A DNA stretch of 47,675 nt from Chitinophaga pinensis (GCA_943324565.2 CALPMC020000011.1:1-47675); one strand, 5' to 3'. Counted from the first letter of the stretch, positions 36,790-45,566 are shown. Notes: generated by a model not told the origin, from the sequence alone. Program-made: numbers and translations.

Positions 36790-37590
36790 TTATTGATTCA
36801 ACTTTTCTAAAATCCTTTGAACATCGTATTGTAAGTTTCTAAAGTTGAGATTTAATTGTTGTGGATCCATTTGAACCTCAGGGATTTCTTTCGCGATGTA
36901 AGCACTAAATTTCCAAACCTCAAGAATGTCAGATGTCATAACTCTAAATGGCTGATAAAGAGCATTTGACGAAATCAAAATTAAAGATTTATTTTCTTTA
37001 AAGTTATTATGAATGAACTTAAAAACAATCCCTTCGCTTTTCGTAACAACAATACAAGGGGTTCCTGTTTTTAATGTTGTCCAATCTTGAATGAATTCAC
37101 CAATAACAATTGAACCAGAAGGAAGAGGAGGCATCGAATCACCATTTATTGCGAACGCACGGTGTTTGCGGTCTTTAGATAAAAATGGTAAATTGATTCG
37201 TGGTAAATCTTGTATAAATTCTTGATCAGAATAACCGCTCACATAACCTGCACGTGCTTTTTCTGGTATTAATTCTATTAATTCTTCATTGTTGCTATCA
37301 ACAACAGATGTCAGTATGCGAAGATTAGATCCTTTAGCAGATTCTTTCCATTTATTTTCAAACTTTTGCCAATCTGATTCTGTAAATGACTGAAAGTCAA
37401 GTTTTACTAAATCATCAATTAATAATTCATGAAATTGACTAAAAGCAATTAAATTCTCGATATTAGGAAGTGCAACGTCATTTTCATAACCACTGTAAGT
37501 TGAACGATGCATACTTAAAGCCGTAGCAACATCCTCTTGCGATAATTTTTTACGTTTGCGGAGCGCTTTTAAATTACTTCCTACTTTCAT
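36790..37590 (-). CDS. HTH-XRE / S24 LexA-like regulator
   Basis: The 266-residue protein has an N-terminal XRE helix-turn-helix (about residues 5-60, LKALRKRKKLSQEDVATALSMHRSTYSGYEN) and a C-terminal S24 peptidase-like domain. The likely catalytic pair is Ser152 (NGDSMPPLPSGSIV) and Lys191 (EGIVFKF). An Ala-Gly pair (KARAGY, Ala114-Gly115) lies where LexA and CI repressors cleave themselves. A damage- or stress-released repressor is inferred, though many Bacteroidota members of this type are not SOS regulators. It is convergent with the OmpA gene, with only three bases between stop codons. Its own promoter seems to lie at 37607-37635. Confidence 0.9.
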   Translation of the reverse strand: MKVGSNLKALRKRKKLSQEDVATALSMHRSTYSGYENDVALPNIENLIAFSQFHELLIDDLVKLDFQSFTESDWQKFENKWKESAKGSNLRILTSVVDSNNEELIELIPEKARAGYVSGYSDQEFIQDLPRINLPFLSKDRKHRAFAINGDSMPPLPSGSIVIGEFIQDWTTLKTGTPCIVVTKSEGIVFKFIHNNFKENKSLILISSNALYQPFRVMTSDILEVWKFSAYIAKEIPEVQMDPQQLNLNFRNLQYDVQRILEKLNQ

Positions 37591-37606
37591 TTGATTTAAT
37601 TTTAAA

Positions 37607-37635
37607 CAAAAGTAAAATAAATTTAAAATATAAAC
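37607..37635 (-). promoter_or_regulatory. Candidate promoter of the S24 regulator
   Basis: On the minus strand GTTTA (37635-37631) and TACTTTTG (37614-37607) are 16-17 bases apart. TACTTTTG is a full match to TAnnTTTG. Transcription would begin about 10 bases before the ATG at 37590. The ssrA promoter on the other side of this gap has the same GTTTA-spacer-TAnnTTTG form. Confidence 0.45.
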
Positions 37636-38137
37636 TAAAAAATGATTGATTTTTAATCACGAAATGGATGCTTGAAAAAAAATATTGAATTTATACTTTC
37701 AAAACAATAACTTTTTGTAAATTATAGAAACTATTTATAAGAACTTTATCCAATATCTAAAGTTAGCAAACATTGTTGGACTTGAATTTAAGGCTTTTAC
37801 TGCTTATCTGAAACAGCCAATTTTATTACTATTATAAGTAATGTTACGGATTAAAAATAATCCAGTTTCAGAAACGAGTTAAAATTGTTTACAAACGAGT
37901 TTTAAATATTTACAATACAATGATTAACGACCAACGCAACGAAAAAATCAATTATTATTAGTTAATGATTGACTTTTTACCTTCTGTAGTAAATTGTTGT
38001 TTATAGAATACTTTAAAAAAAAATCTAACAAAAGAATGGTAAATAAAGAATAACTTGAAATGAGTAGTTAATCATCATTTAAATTTTGATTATTTAGCAA
38101 AATCGTTAAATTTTAGAAAAAATCAATTTTAATAATC
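37636..38137. other. AT-rich gap with a 21-bp tandem repeat and hairpin
   Basis: No gene is seen in this stretch. Two adjacent 21-base units, 37872-37892 and 37893-37913, begin with aaacgagtt and agree at 17 of 21 positions. A perfect GGATTA-AAAA-TAATCC hairpin lies at 37848-37863, bracketed by TCTGAAAC (37807-37814) and GTTTCAGA (37865-37872). These sit about 280 bases upstream of ssrA. Confidence 0.55.
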
Positions 38138-38167
38138 GTTTATAATCTCAAATTAAGACTAACTTTG
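38138..38167 (+). promoter_or_regulatory. Candidate ssrA promoter
   Basis: GTTTA at 38138-38142 and TAACTTTG at 38160-38167 (full match to TAnnTTTG) are 17 bases apart. Transcription would start around 38174, leaving a short 5' leader to be removed before the mature tmRNA end at 38192. Confidence 0.5.
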
Positions 38168-38191
38168 TTGTACGCTTAAAAAACGTTCTTT

Positions 38192-38591
38192 GGGGTCGAC
38201 ATTGGATTTGACAGCGATAGCGGTAGTCAAGTGTCAGCATGCAGAGGGTTGTGGTGAACCTCTTAAATATCTTGTCACGAACAATAATTGACAATACGTC
38301 ATACGCACTTGCTGCTTAATTAGCTGAATGTTAATTGGCTTAATCTTTCCGAAGTATAGTAGGTTAGACAAGTACTTCCGATAAACTGCTGCTCATTCGG
38401 TTTATCAAACGGAGGTTCATCCCATTGGGCTAGTGAATGCGAGGTTACTAAGCATTTGCGAAATTCCAGTAGCTAAGTTGAAGGTTTGGGTGTTCTTGTC
38501 CGTCCTGCAATCGAAAACCAATCGAGAAATAAGCATGTAGAAAGCTTGAAAACTCGTCGTTTGGACGAGGGTTCGAACCCCTCCGACTCCA
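38192..38591 (+). ncRNA. ssrA: Transfer-messenger RNA (tmRNA)
   Basis: The 5' end GGGGTCGACATTGGATTTGACAG and the 3' end with T-arm GAGGG-TTCGAAC-CCCTC and acceptor strand CGACTCC are those of a one-piece tmRNA. GGGGTCG (38192-38198) pairs with CGACTCC (38584-38590) with one G-T. The tag frame ends D-N-T-S-Y-A-L-A-A followed by TAA (38290-38319); the exact resume codon is uncertain because in-frame codons continue upstream. The discriminator A is at 38591 and CCA is not encoded next to it (the genome reads ACTCCA), so CCA is likely added afterwards. tmRNA rescues stalled ribosomes with SmpB and marks the product for proteolysis. A terminator follows at 38602. Confidence 0.95.
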
Positions 38592-38601
38592 CTCCACAGG
38601 T

Positions 38602-38640
38602 AAGCACACCAAAATCGGTGTGCTTTTCTTTTTTTATTTT
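38602..38640 (+). terminator. Intrinsic terminator of ssrA
   Basis: AAGCACACC (38602-38610) pairs perfectly with GGTGTGCTT (38617-38625) around a 6-nt loop and is followed by TTCTTTTTTTATTTT. It sits 10 bases after the mature tmRNA end. Confidence 0.9.
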
Positions 38641-38646
38641 CGATAA

Positions 38647-39534
38647 TTAGTTCATTGGCATAAATCCCTCTGCAATCATCCATTTTTCGCGCATACGAAA
38701 AGCAGGAATCGTTTGCCTCTTGGCTTTATTGGCTGCAACGTTTGATTTGATACCACTTTGCTTTGCCCAAATTGAAAGTGGAATTATTTTTTTTGCAGTG
38801 AGGACAGTTATACGCTTATTCAATGATTCTTGCAATAGTAGCGCAAATAACTCCGTAAAACCTCCAGATTTCAACGTCGACTGGTACTGTGTAAACAGCG
38901 GATAGTACTCAGTATGTTTATTTTTATTTTGAATAATAATGGGAGGAAAGCCTAAATTCATTAACTGCAGATTTATAAGTACTCTCCCCATTCTTCCATT
39001 TCCGTCAACAAAAGGGTGAATGGTTTCAAACTCTGCGTGAAAATGCGCCACAGCATCTAAAAAATAACTGATTTTATTTTGGTTGTAATTATCAACTAGT
39101 TCTTGTATAAGTGTTGGAACAAACTGTGGATTTGCACCTAGGTGATTGCCAACACGCACCCATTCTTTGCCAACTCTAAAACGACCGGCAATATTGTCAT
39201 CAATGTCGGTGAGCAAAATTTTATGCATACTTAAGATGAGTTTGGTGTTTAGCATTTTTTTGTTTTTTTCAAGCAAGGACTCGGTCAGTTTAGCTAAGTT
39301 TTTGGCTTCATATACTTCACGAACAATTACTTTTCGCTCTAAACTGCCTCCTGCAAGAATTTTTTCTGTGTCCTCCAACGAAAGGGTTGAATTTTCAATC
39401 GCGTTTGAATTATAAACCATCTCCGGAATTTCAGCAAGGGTTATTTCCTTTAATACTGTCTCATTTCCTTTGGCCAAGTTTAAATATTGCTTGTTCAGTT
39501 CCTCTATTCTATCTTTTGTAGTTTGGTTGATCAT
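38647..39534 (-). CDS. Fic family protein (class II, N-terminal inhibitory helix)
   Basis: The 295-residue protein has the full Fic motif HPFVDGNGRMGR (His173 to Arg184), so AMP transfer (or related UMP/phosphocholine transfer) to a hydroxyl is expected. An inhibitory motif (S/T)xxxE(G/N) is visible upstream as SNAIEN (Ser43-Asn48), which makes it a class II, self-inhibited enzyme. A C-terminal region (LSIWAKQSGIKSNVAANKAKRQTIPAFRMREKWMIAEGF) resembles a small HTH or excisionase-like adaptor found in many Fic proteins. The target is unknown. It lies directly behind the tmRNA terminator, convergent to ssrA. Confidence 0.93.
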   Translation of the reverse strand: MINQTTKDRIEELNKQYLNLAKGNETVLKEITLAEIPEMVYNSNAIENSTLSLEDTEKILAGGSLERKVIVREVYEAKNLAKLTESLLEKNKKMLNTKLILSMHKILLTDIDDNIAGRFRVGKEWVRVGNHLGANPQFVPTLIQELVDNYNQNKISYFLDAVAHFHAEFETIHPFVDGNGRMGRVLINLQLMNLGFPPIIIQNKNKHTEYYPLFTQYQSTLKSGGFTELFALLLQESLNKRITVLTAKKIIPLSIWAKQSGIKSNVAANKAKRQTIPAFRMREKWMIAEGFMPMN

Positions 39535-40119
39535 TTTATTACCTAATTATTCATCGTGAAAACATATTCAAATATACCATTTTTCACGGTAAATTGGTGC
39601 TTTAAATTATAAATTTGAAGGCTTATTTTTTGATGACTTTATAATTTCAGAATATAAATGGATAAATTATTATCAAATCCAACCGCTCATTTCTTTTGCA
39701 AAATCTTAGAAAAAAGTATACGTTTTTTGAATTTTATTTAGTCTCAAAAATCGTTTTATAAAGCATACTCAATTTGTTCAAATCCTCCAAAAAGGGGTTC
39801 GAAAAAATGTCAGTTAAGTCCACATTTAACTAAGGCCCTTTTGAAAGAAAGTGCTTTTTTTTTATGAATAAAAATAATCATTTGTAAAATGGATAAAGAG
39901 ATAAAGCATCATGCAAATTAAGGATGTCAAATTTTCCTTTTCGATATGATGGAGTTATTGATAAAGAGATAAACCTTCAGACTTAATAAGCTTAAAAAAG
40001 TAATTCTAACTAGATTATATCTTTTGTTTAACTCGATAGAAAGATATAATTTTTTAATAATGTTTACTAATTTACCGAAATAAAAAATTAAATTTAATCT
40101 CTAACCTTAAATACCGATT
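39535..40119. other. Gap containing copy A of a direct repeat
   Basis: This 585-base region between the divergent Fic and YHYH genes has no intact gene. It carries repeat copy A (39731-39806) and two copies of GATAAAGAGATAAA (39892-39905 and 39960-39973). On the minus strand copy A can be read as part of a 32-residue frame containing NPFLEDLNKLSMLYKTI, possibly the tail of a lost gene that I cannot name. Confidence 0.55.
39731..39806. repeat. Direct repeat, copy A (upstream of the YHYH gene)
   Basis: These 76 bases match 41491-41565 at about 66 positions with one gap. The shared core reads AAGCATACTCAATTTGTT followed by AAAGGGGTT further on. The two copies are in the same orientation and bracket one gene. 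Confidence 0.85.
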
Positions 40120-41463
40120 ATGAAAAATTTCATTTTGCTTTTATTTTCAGTCTCTTATTTTTCAATTAATTACGCACAACAGGTAGTTCCTGCCATTTCT
40201 TCTTGGTTGATTAATACAACTGGAGTAACAGGTAAACATTATTTAGCAGGTAATTCTACGCCAATTATAGATGCAGAATTAGCTAACATTTCAACAGTAC
40301 AGTTTTCATCTAATTGGGTATACGTTACTACACAAGGAATTCCAGCTTATGTCACTGGGCCATTTACTGCAAATCCAAATTCTGTAATTACTCCAACCAA
40401 TACAATATATCAAATCCCATTAAATCCAGTTAAAAATAATGGTGTATTAACAAATACTGGAGCTGGTAACATTGGCGTATTTAAAAATGGTGTTGGTTTA
40501 TTTAGTTACGGTGATGGTTTTGCATATAATCCAGCAACTAATTCTGATGCACCTACGCCAAACGGGGTATGGAGGAGAGATGCTGTCAAAGCAGAAATAA
40601 ATGGTTTTGATTGTTCAAAAGCGCATCCTGCAGCACAAGGAAATTATCACCATCATCAAAATCCAAGCGCCTTTAATTTGGATTTGGTTGAGCTTTCTTC
40701 TATTTGCAATTTATACACCTCAGATGGTTTGTATGTAATAAATCCAAATGAGCATTCCCCAATTTTAGGTTATTCATATGATGGATTCCCAATATATGGC
40801 GCTTATGCTTTTGCAGACACAGTAGGTGGTGGTGGTATAGTTCGAATGAAATCAAGTTATAGCTTGAGAAATATTTCAGTTAGAACTCATTACGCTAATG
40901 GAACGGATGTTGTAGATGGACCTCCGATTAGTTCGACATTCCCATTAGGCTGGTACCGCGAAGATTATGAATATATCGATCACCCATTAGACATGACCTA
41001 CTTAGATGAGCATAATGGTCGTTTTTGTGTTACTCCTGAATATCCAAATGGCATATATTGTTACTTCACAACTGTTGATGAAAATCACAATTCATATTAT
41101 CCCTATTCTATAGGTCCAACTTATTATGGCGTAAAGAGTGGTGGTAAAGTAATTACAATCACTGAAGTAACTGAGACCTATAATCCGCCAGTCCAAACAA
41201 TTTTGGAACAAATGAAAAACGTTGAAATCAAGGTTTATCCAAATCCAAGTCAAGATATTATTGCTATTCAGTCAGCAGAAATTCTTAAGCTCGATATGCA
41301 AGCAGATCTTATAGATGCTAAAGGAAAAATTGTCGAGTCTAAATCATTTCCACAAGGAACATCGATTTGTTATTTTGACACTTCCATACTTTATAGTGGT
41401 CAATACATAATTAGAATTCATAATTCAGTTGAACAAAGGGTTTTTAAAATTGTGTTGCAATAG
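40120..41463 (+). CDS. YHYH-domain protein with T9SS sorting domain
   Basis: The 447-residue protein has a signal peptide (MKNFILLLFSVSYFSINYAQ). A YHYH domain includes GVWRRDAV, HPAAQGNYHHHQNP (the name motif is here YHHH, 176-179) and GYSYDGFPIYGAY. A C-terminal T9SS sorting domain follows (EIKVYPNPSQDIIAIQSAEI...GQYIIRIHNSVEQRVFKIVLQ, about residues 370-447). It should be exported to the surface. The role of YHYH proteins is not known; the histidine cluster suggests metal binding. It is flanked by two 75-base direct repeats. Confidence 0.88.
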   Translation: MKNFILLLFSVSYFSINYAQQVVPAISSWLINTTGVTGKHYLAGNSTPIIDAELANISTVQFSSNWVYVTTQGIPAYVTGPFTANPNSVITPTNTIYQIPLNPVKNNGVLTNTGAGNIGVFKNGVGLFSYGDGFAYNPATNSDAPTPNGVWRRDAVKAEINGFDCSKAHPAAQGNYHHHQNPSAFNLDLVELSSICNLYTSDGLYVINPNEHSPILGYSYDGFPIYGAYAFADTVGGGGIVRMKSSYSLRNISVRTHYANGTDVVDGPPISSTFPLGWYREDYEYIDHPLDMTYLDEHNGRFCVTPEYPNGIYCYFTTVDENHNSYYPYSIGPTYYGVKSGGKVITITEVTETYNPPVQTILEQMKNVEIKVYPNPSQDIIAIQSAEILKLDMQADLIDAKGKIVESKSFPQGTSICYFDTSILYSGQYIIRIHNSVEQRVFKIVLQ

Positions 41464-41490
41464 TCATAGTACCGAACTCGCAATATTTGG

Positions 41491-41565
41491 ATTCTATTTA
41501 CTCTCTTAAATCGTTTTCTAAAGCATACTCAATTTGTTTAAATCTTCTATAAAGGGGTTGAAAAA
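41491..41565. repeat. Direct repeat, copy B (downstream of the YHYH gene)
   Basis: These 75 bases are the partner of 39731-39806. On the minus strand the related frame reads NPFIEDLNKLSML and then stops (TAG where copy A has TAT), so it is decayed relative to copy A. It begins 28 bases after the YHYH stop codon. The rest of 41464-41759 is AT-rich with no gene seen. Confidence 0.85.
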
Positions 41566-41759
41566 GTTTCCAAACATACACTACGGTAGTTTAAAAACTT
41601 TCGAAGAACTAATATTAAACTATGAATAGGAAAGTAAAAAGCATCCTTTTCAAAATAATCAGATTTATCCTTTTCATTTATCTCGAAAAAAGATATTAAT
41701 GCATCTTGGATTTTTAAAAAAAGCCTGACAGACTTTAGTTTTATTATAATAAAAATCTT

Positions 41760-44540
41760 TTAATCGCGATAGATTTCCCCTTTCTCTGTTGCATAGAAAT
41801 AACTACCAGCCTCTTCGATTTTGAAATATGGTGCATCATATGAAATACCTGATTCGTAACCAAAATCTGATTTTGTAGCCCAAAATTTTGCAGGAATAAG
41901 CTCAATAGCATCTGGCTTCAAAATCCCATTTTTCTCACCGGAGCGAAAGGAAATAAATTTATTCGAAAGTTCGTTCAAATCATCGTATTTTTTGTCATTT
42001 ATTAAGACGCCTTGTTTGCTGTAAATTTGATATTTGTCACCCATTTTAGCAAAAACAAAATTAGATGCAACAAATATATTATCAAATTTCACAGGTAAAA
42101 GTAGTTTTCCAAAACGATCAGATAATCCAAATTTCCCTTCATCTTTTATTTCTCCTAGGTATTCTTTTCCATAAATTTTACCTGAATTTAGAATTACCAA
42201 GTTCGTATCAGTTGGAGTTAGAATCTCTGTGTAATTCGTAGCCAGAATTATTTTTCCATTGTGATCGAATGCTCCCCATTTTCCTCCAAATGGAATAGGA
42301 GGTCCATCAGTTTCTGTATTAAATTGACAAGTCAACGCCGCAAAAATTAAATTATTCGAAGAATAACAATCTATATAATCGTATGTAATCGGAATAAGCA
42401 CCTTATTTTCGGAATTAACCAAACCATATTTTCCTCCAATTACTATTCCATATTCTCCCATTTTTGAGCCTTTACGAACTACGTAATTATGTTGAATTGC
42501 ACTTACTTCGTCGTAAATTATCGGAACTTTCACTTTATTTGAATAATCAATAACTCCCCATTTTCCTCCACTAACATATGCACCCCCTTCAGAAAAGCTC
42601 AAGCCTCCTCCTTTGTTAACAATTAATTTATTTTTACCTCCACTGTAAATTTCTTGGTATTCAATTGGAATTATTTCATTGCCATTCAAATCAAGTAATC
42701 CGCAATTACCTGTTATTGAAGGTTCATCACCAGTATCGGTTTTTCTTCCACGATTCGCAACGAAACAAAGTGAATTTGATTTGTCGGATTGGTACATAGC
42801 ATCTAATTTATCGAAAATCGCAGGAATCAAAATTTTTCCGGAACCATTTATTAAACCCCATTTTCCGGAATATGGAAATAAACCACCTCCAATATAATCT
42901 GCCTCTCCTCCAACATTGAAATAAAATAAATTTGGTTCCTGATAAACAGGAGTTATGAAGTTGTATTTAAAAGGGATAATCTCTTGAAGATCTTTATTAA
43001 TAACAGCGTATGTACCCAATTTTACATTTTCAAAATCATTGCCTTTCGAAACAATTGCTAATCCATTCTCAAACACAGGTAGTTGATCATAAGGGCAATT
43101 ATATTTTACCAAACCTTTATTTACAATTCGAAATAGAAATTCTGGAAGACCGTCTGTAGACTCTTTACCATAGGTGTTAAAACCAATAAATTCGGCACTT
43201 TCTGACATAAAATCAACTACGTATTCAGTACCTATTAATTTTTGTCCTTCATTGTTATATAAACCATTTCTGTTGCTAATTGTCACCAAATATAAACTTG
43301 GATTAGTACAAATTCTAATTTCATCGTAAAACGGAGGTAAAATAGTATTTGCATTCTCATCGATGACACCATATTTACCATTTTCCATTATGATGGCTTG
43401 ATTATTTTGGTAAAGCCCTGCCTTTTCATATTCATTTCCAAACAAATCTTCTCCTGTAAACTTATCAATATATGCATACTTACCGTTTGCAAGGAGTTTC
43501 GGAACCAATGGAAACAATTCGGCAATTCTTTTTTGAGCTTCCTCTTCAAATTTCGATTTTGGAAAAAGTCGAACAAATTCTTTGTATGCCGTTCTTGTGT
43601 TAGTTTGTTTTACCTGATCAAAAGTTATTTCACAAATGATTTCATTGACTTCTTTTAAAAACTTACTATATGGATATCGGGTCTTAAAAACGTTTAAGGA
43701 AGTAATATCACGTTGCTTAATAACCTGGTCGTAATATGAGTTTTCAAAAAGCCCAAGAACTTGTTTCAAATTTCGGGAATTCGGATAATTCTTTAGAAAA
43801 TCTTCGTAATCCATTAAACTTTTGGATGATTTCAGTTTTTCTAAGTCAATGTCTTCAATTTTTTGTCTTATCTCACTACAATATGAAGATTTAGGGTATT
43901 CAAGTAAATATTTCTGATATTCAGTTTTGGTATTCAATGTGACGGCGCGTTGGTATTCAATTTCATTTATTTTGTTTGCAACCAACTCCTTTCTACTGCT
44001 GTTGGGATACCTTTTTAAAAAATCATTGTACCCTTCTGTCGTATTTGTTTGCTGAGCAATCTTAAAATACAAATCTTCAATGAATGAATTAGAAATTGGA
44101 ATAGAAGAGGTTCCATCGTAAATTCGATTAAATTGTTGCATTTTTTCAATGCTGTTTTGCAATTTGTATGAATTAAAAGCCACAACAGCTATAGAATCTT
44201 TTACAAATTGTGCCTTTGAAAGACATAATTTGAAATCAGTACAAATATCAGCTTGTGATTTGACTTCTAATTTTTGAGCCTCTTCAACAGCTTTTGAGTA
44301 AAAAATAAAAGCACTGTCAATGTTGTATTTATTAAAGCTCTGACTTCCTATCAGCAATGATTTCACATATAAAATAGAGGGATTTAAAGGTGTTTTAATT
44401 AACAAATTTGAAATTATCTCCTCTGCCTTATCAAATTCTTTGGATTGGATATATTCCATTGATTTATTGAGTTTCCTCTCTTGAGAGAATAAACTATTAA
44501 CCATAGAGAAACATATTGTAAAAAATAAAAACCATTTCAT
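41760..44540 (-). CDS. Exported TPR-like and WG-repeat protein
   Basis: I start at the ATG at 44538-44540 (926 aa), which gives the signal peptide MKWFLFFTICFSMVNSLFSQ; an ATG at 44559-44561 adds seven residues. The first part (about 20-340) is helical, with five repeats of the type YxxFLxxYPxS (NDFLKRYPNSSR, QKYLLEYPKSSY, EDFLKNYPNSRN, NVFKTRYPYSKF, KEFVRLFPKSKF). From about 345 there are roughly eleven WG repeats (GKYGVIDENANTILPPFYDEI, GKWGLINGSGKILIPAIFDKL, GKWGVIDYSNKVKVPIIYDEV and others). WG repeats are thought to form beta structures of unknown binding role. No sorting domain or OmpA anchor is seen, so it is probably periplasmic. Confidence 0.88.
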   Translation of the reverse strand: MKWFLFFTICFSMVNSLFSQERKLNKSMEYIQSKEFDKAEEIISNLLIKTPLNPSILYVKSLLIGSQSFNKYNIDSAFIFYSKAVEEAQKLEVKSQADICTDFKLCLSKAQFVKDSIAVVAFNSYKLQNSIEKMQQFNRIYDGTSSIPISNSFIEDLYFKIAQQTNTTEGYNDFLKRYPNSSRKELVANKINEIEYQRAVTLNTKTEYQKYLLEYPKSSYCSEIRQKIEDIDLEKLKSSKSLMDYEDFLKNYPNSRNLKQVLGLFENSYYDQVIKQRDITSLNVFKTRYPYSKFLKEVNEIICEITFDQVKQTNTRTAYKEFVRLFPKSKFEEEAQKRIAELFPLVPKLLANGKYAYIDKFTGEDLFGNEYEKAGLYQNNQAIIMENGKYGVIDENANTILPPFYDEIRICTNPSLYLVTISNRNGLYNNEGQKLIGTEYVVDFMSESAEFIGFNTYGKESTDGLPEFLFRIVNKGLVKYNCPYDQLPVFENGLAIVSKGNDFENVKLGTYAVINKDLQEIIPFKYNFITPVYQEPNLFYFNVGGEADYIGGGLFPYSGKWGLINGSGKILIPAIFDKLDAMYQSDKSNSLCFVANRGRKTDTGDEPSITGNCGLLDLNGNEIIPIEYQEIYSGGKNKLIVNKGGGLSFSEGGAYVSGGKWGVIDYSNKVKVPIIYDEVSAIQHNYVVRKGSKMGEYGIVIGGKYGLVNSENKVLIPITYDYIDCYSSNNLIFAALTCQFNTETDGPPIPFGGKWGAFDHNGKIILATNYTEILTPTDTNLVILNSGKIYGKEYLGEIKDEGKFGLSDRFGKLLLPVKFDNIFVASNFVFAKMGDKYQIYSKQGVLINDKKYDDLNELSNKFISFRSGEKNGILKPDAIELIPAKFWATKSDFGYESGISYDAPYFKIEEAGSYFYATEKGEIYRD

Positions 44541-44727
44541 AGAATAAGAATTAAATCGCATTAGTAATATTTTAAATTTGTAAGATGAGTGCACTAAGTA
44601 TTCGAAGTGTTTAAAATTTCGCACAAAACTATCCAAATTAAAACGATTCCAATATATAATTTAAATTATTGTTTCGAAAACATTTAAAAAACAGAATCCT
44701 CTGGAACTCAATTTTCATATAGGATTC

Positions 44728-44801
44728 AGGAGGCATCAAGCATGTTCGAACTGTTATTGACGATTTTGCAGACCGGTGTCCAGTCGCTCGGCCATGAGAC
44801 T
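44728..44801 (-). pseudogene. Degenerate tRNA-Cys(GCA)-like sequence
   Basis: On the minus strand this 74-base segment reads TGGCCGAGCGACTGG (D-arm-like), then CTGCAAA (anticodon loop, GCA at 44767-44769), then GTTCGAAC (T-loop), and ends ATGCCTCCT. The spacing is that of a tRNA: 74 nt in all, anticodon at about position 33-35. But the acceptor strands pair at only about three of seven positions (AGTCTCA with TGCCTCC) and the T-stem is poor. I read it as a decayed tRNA copy. The surrounding 44541-44890 has no gene otherwise. Confidence 0.45.
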
Positions 44802-44896
44802 ATTTGGGATAGAACATAATTAATTTCATTGTTAAAGTATTTAAACACCCTTATCAACAAATAGCGTTAAGTTTAATTAATTGTTTAAATTTGAAT

Positions 44897-45541
44897 ATGA
44901 AAAATCTATTGCTATTATTTGTTTTGATTCCAACTTATTTTTTCTCACAAGGAACTTATCAACTAGCTGTACTCAAGTATAATGGTGGAGGAGATTATTA
45001 TGCTAATCCAACAGCCTTGCCTAATTTAATCACATTCTGTAATCAAAATTTAGGTACCAACATTTCGAAAGATGTTCCTTATGTGGAAGTAGGGAGTAAA
45101 GATATTTTTCTTTATCCAATGCTTCACATGACAGGTCATGGTAACGTTGTTTTTTCTAAAGTGGAAGCTGAGAATTTAAGAAATTATCTTTTGGCTGGTG
45201 GTTTTTTACATATAGATGATAATTATGGTATGGATGAATTTATTCGGGTGGAGCTCAAGAAAGTTTTTCCAAATAGCAAATTAGTAGAGTTACCAGGCGA
45301 ACACCCTGTTTTTAATCAGAAATTTAAATTCAATGGCTTGCCAAAAATTCATGAACACGATAACAAACGTCCACAAGCTTTTGGAATTATTGAAAAAGGA
45401 AGACTTCTATGTCTATACACCTATGAAACTGATCTTAGCGATGGATGGGAAGACCCCCAAGTTCACAACGATACACCAGAAAAAAGAAAGCAAGCACTAC
45501 AAATGGGAGCAAACATTTTGATGTATGCTTTTATGAAGTAA
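44897..45541 (+). CDS. DUF4159 family exported protein
   Basis: From the ATG at 44897 the protein is 214 aa with a signal peptide (MKNLLLLFVLIPTYFFSQ). It contains the DUF4159 pattern: YNGGGDYYANPTALPNLITFCNQNL, YPMLHMTGHGNV, NLRNYLLAGGFLHIDDNYG and GEHPVFNQKFKFNGLPKIHEHD. The fold resembles a ThuA/glutamine-amidotransferase-like domain. It is periplasmic by inference and its function is unknown. A TTG six bases upstream is an alternative start but breaks the usual signal peptide. It is followed after 25 bases by a GNAT gene. Confidence 0.9.
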   Translation: MKNLLLLFVLIPTYFFSQGTYQLAVLKYNGGGDYYANPTALPNLITFCNQNLGTNISKDVPYVEVGSKDIFLYPMLHMTGHGNVVFSKVEAENLRNYLLAGGFLHIDDNYGMDEFIRVELKKVFPNSKLVELPGEHPVFNQKFKFNGLPKIHEHDNKRPQAFGIIEKGRLLCLYTYETDLSDGWEDPQVHNDTPEKRKQALQMGANILMYAFMK

Positions 45542-45566
45542 TATTTATAAAAACTATCTTTGAGCT

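Noticed and set aside
38417-38683. Minus-strand open frame of 88 codons across the ssrA 3' half
   Set aside because: It overlaps the tRNA-like end and terminator of tmRNA, and the peptide has no domain resemblance.
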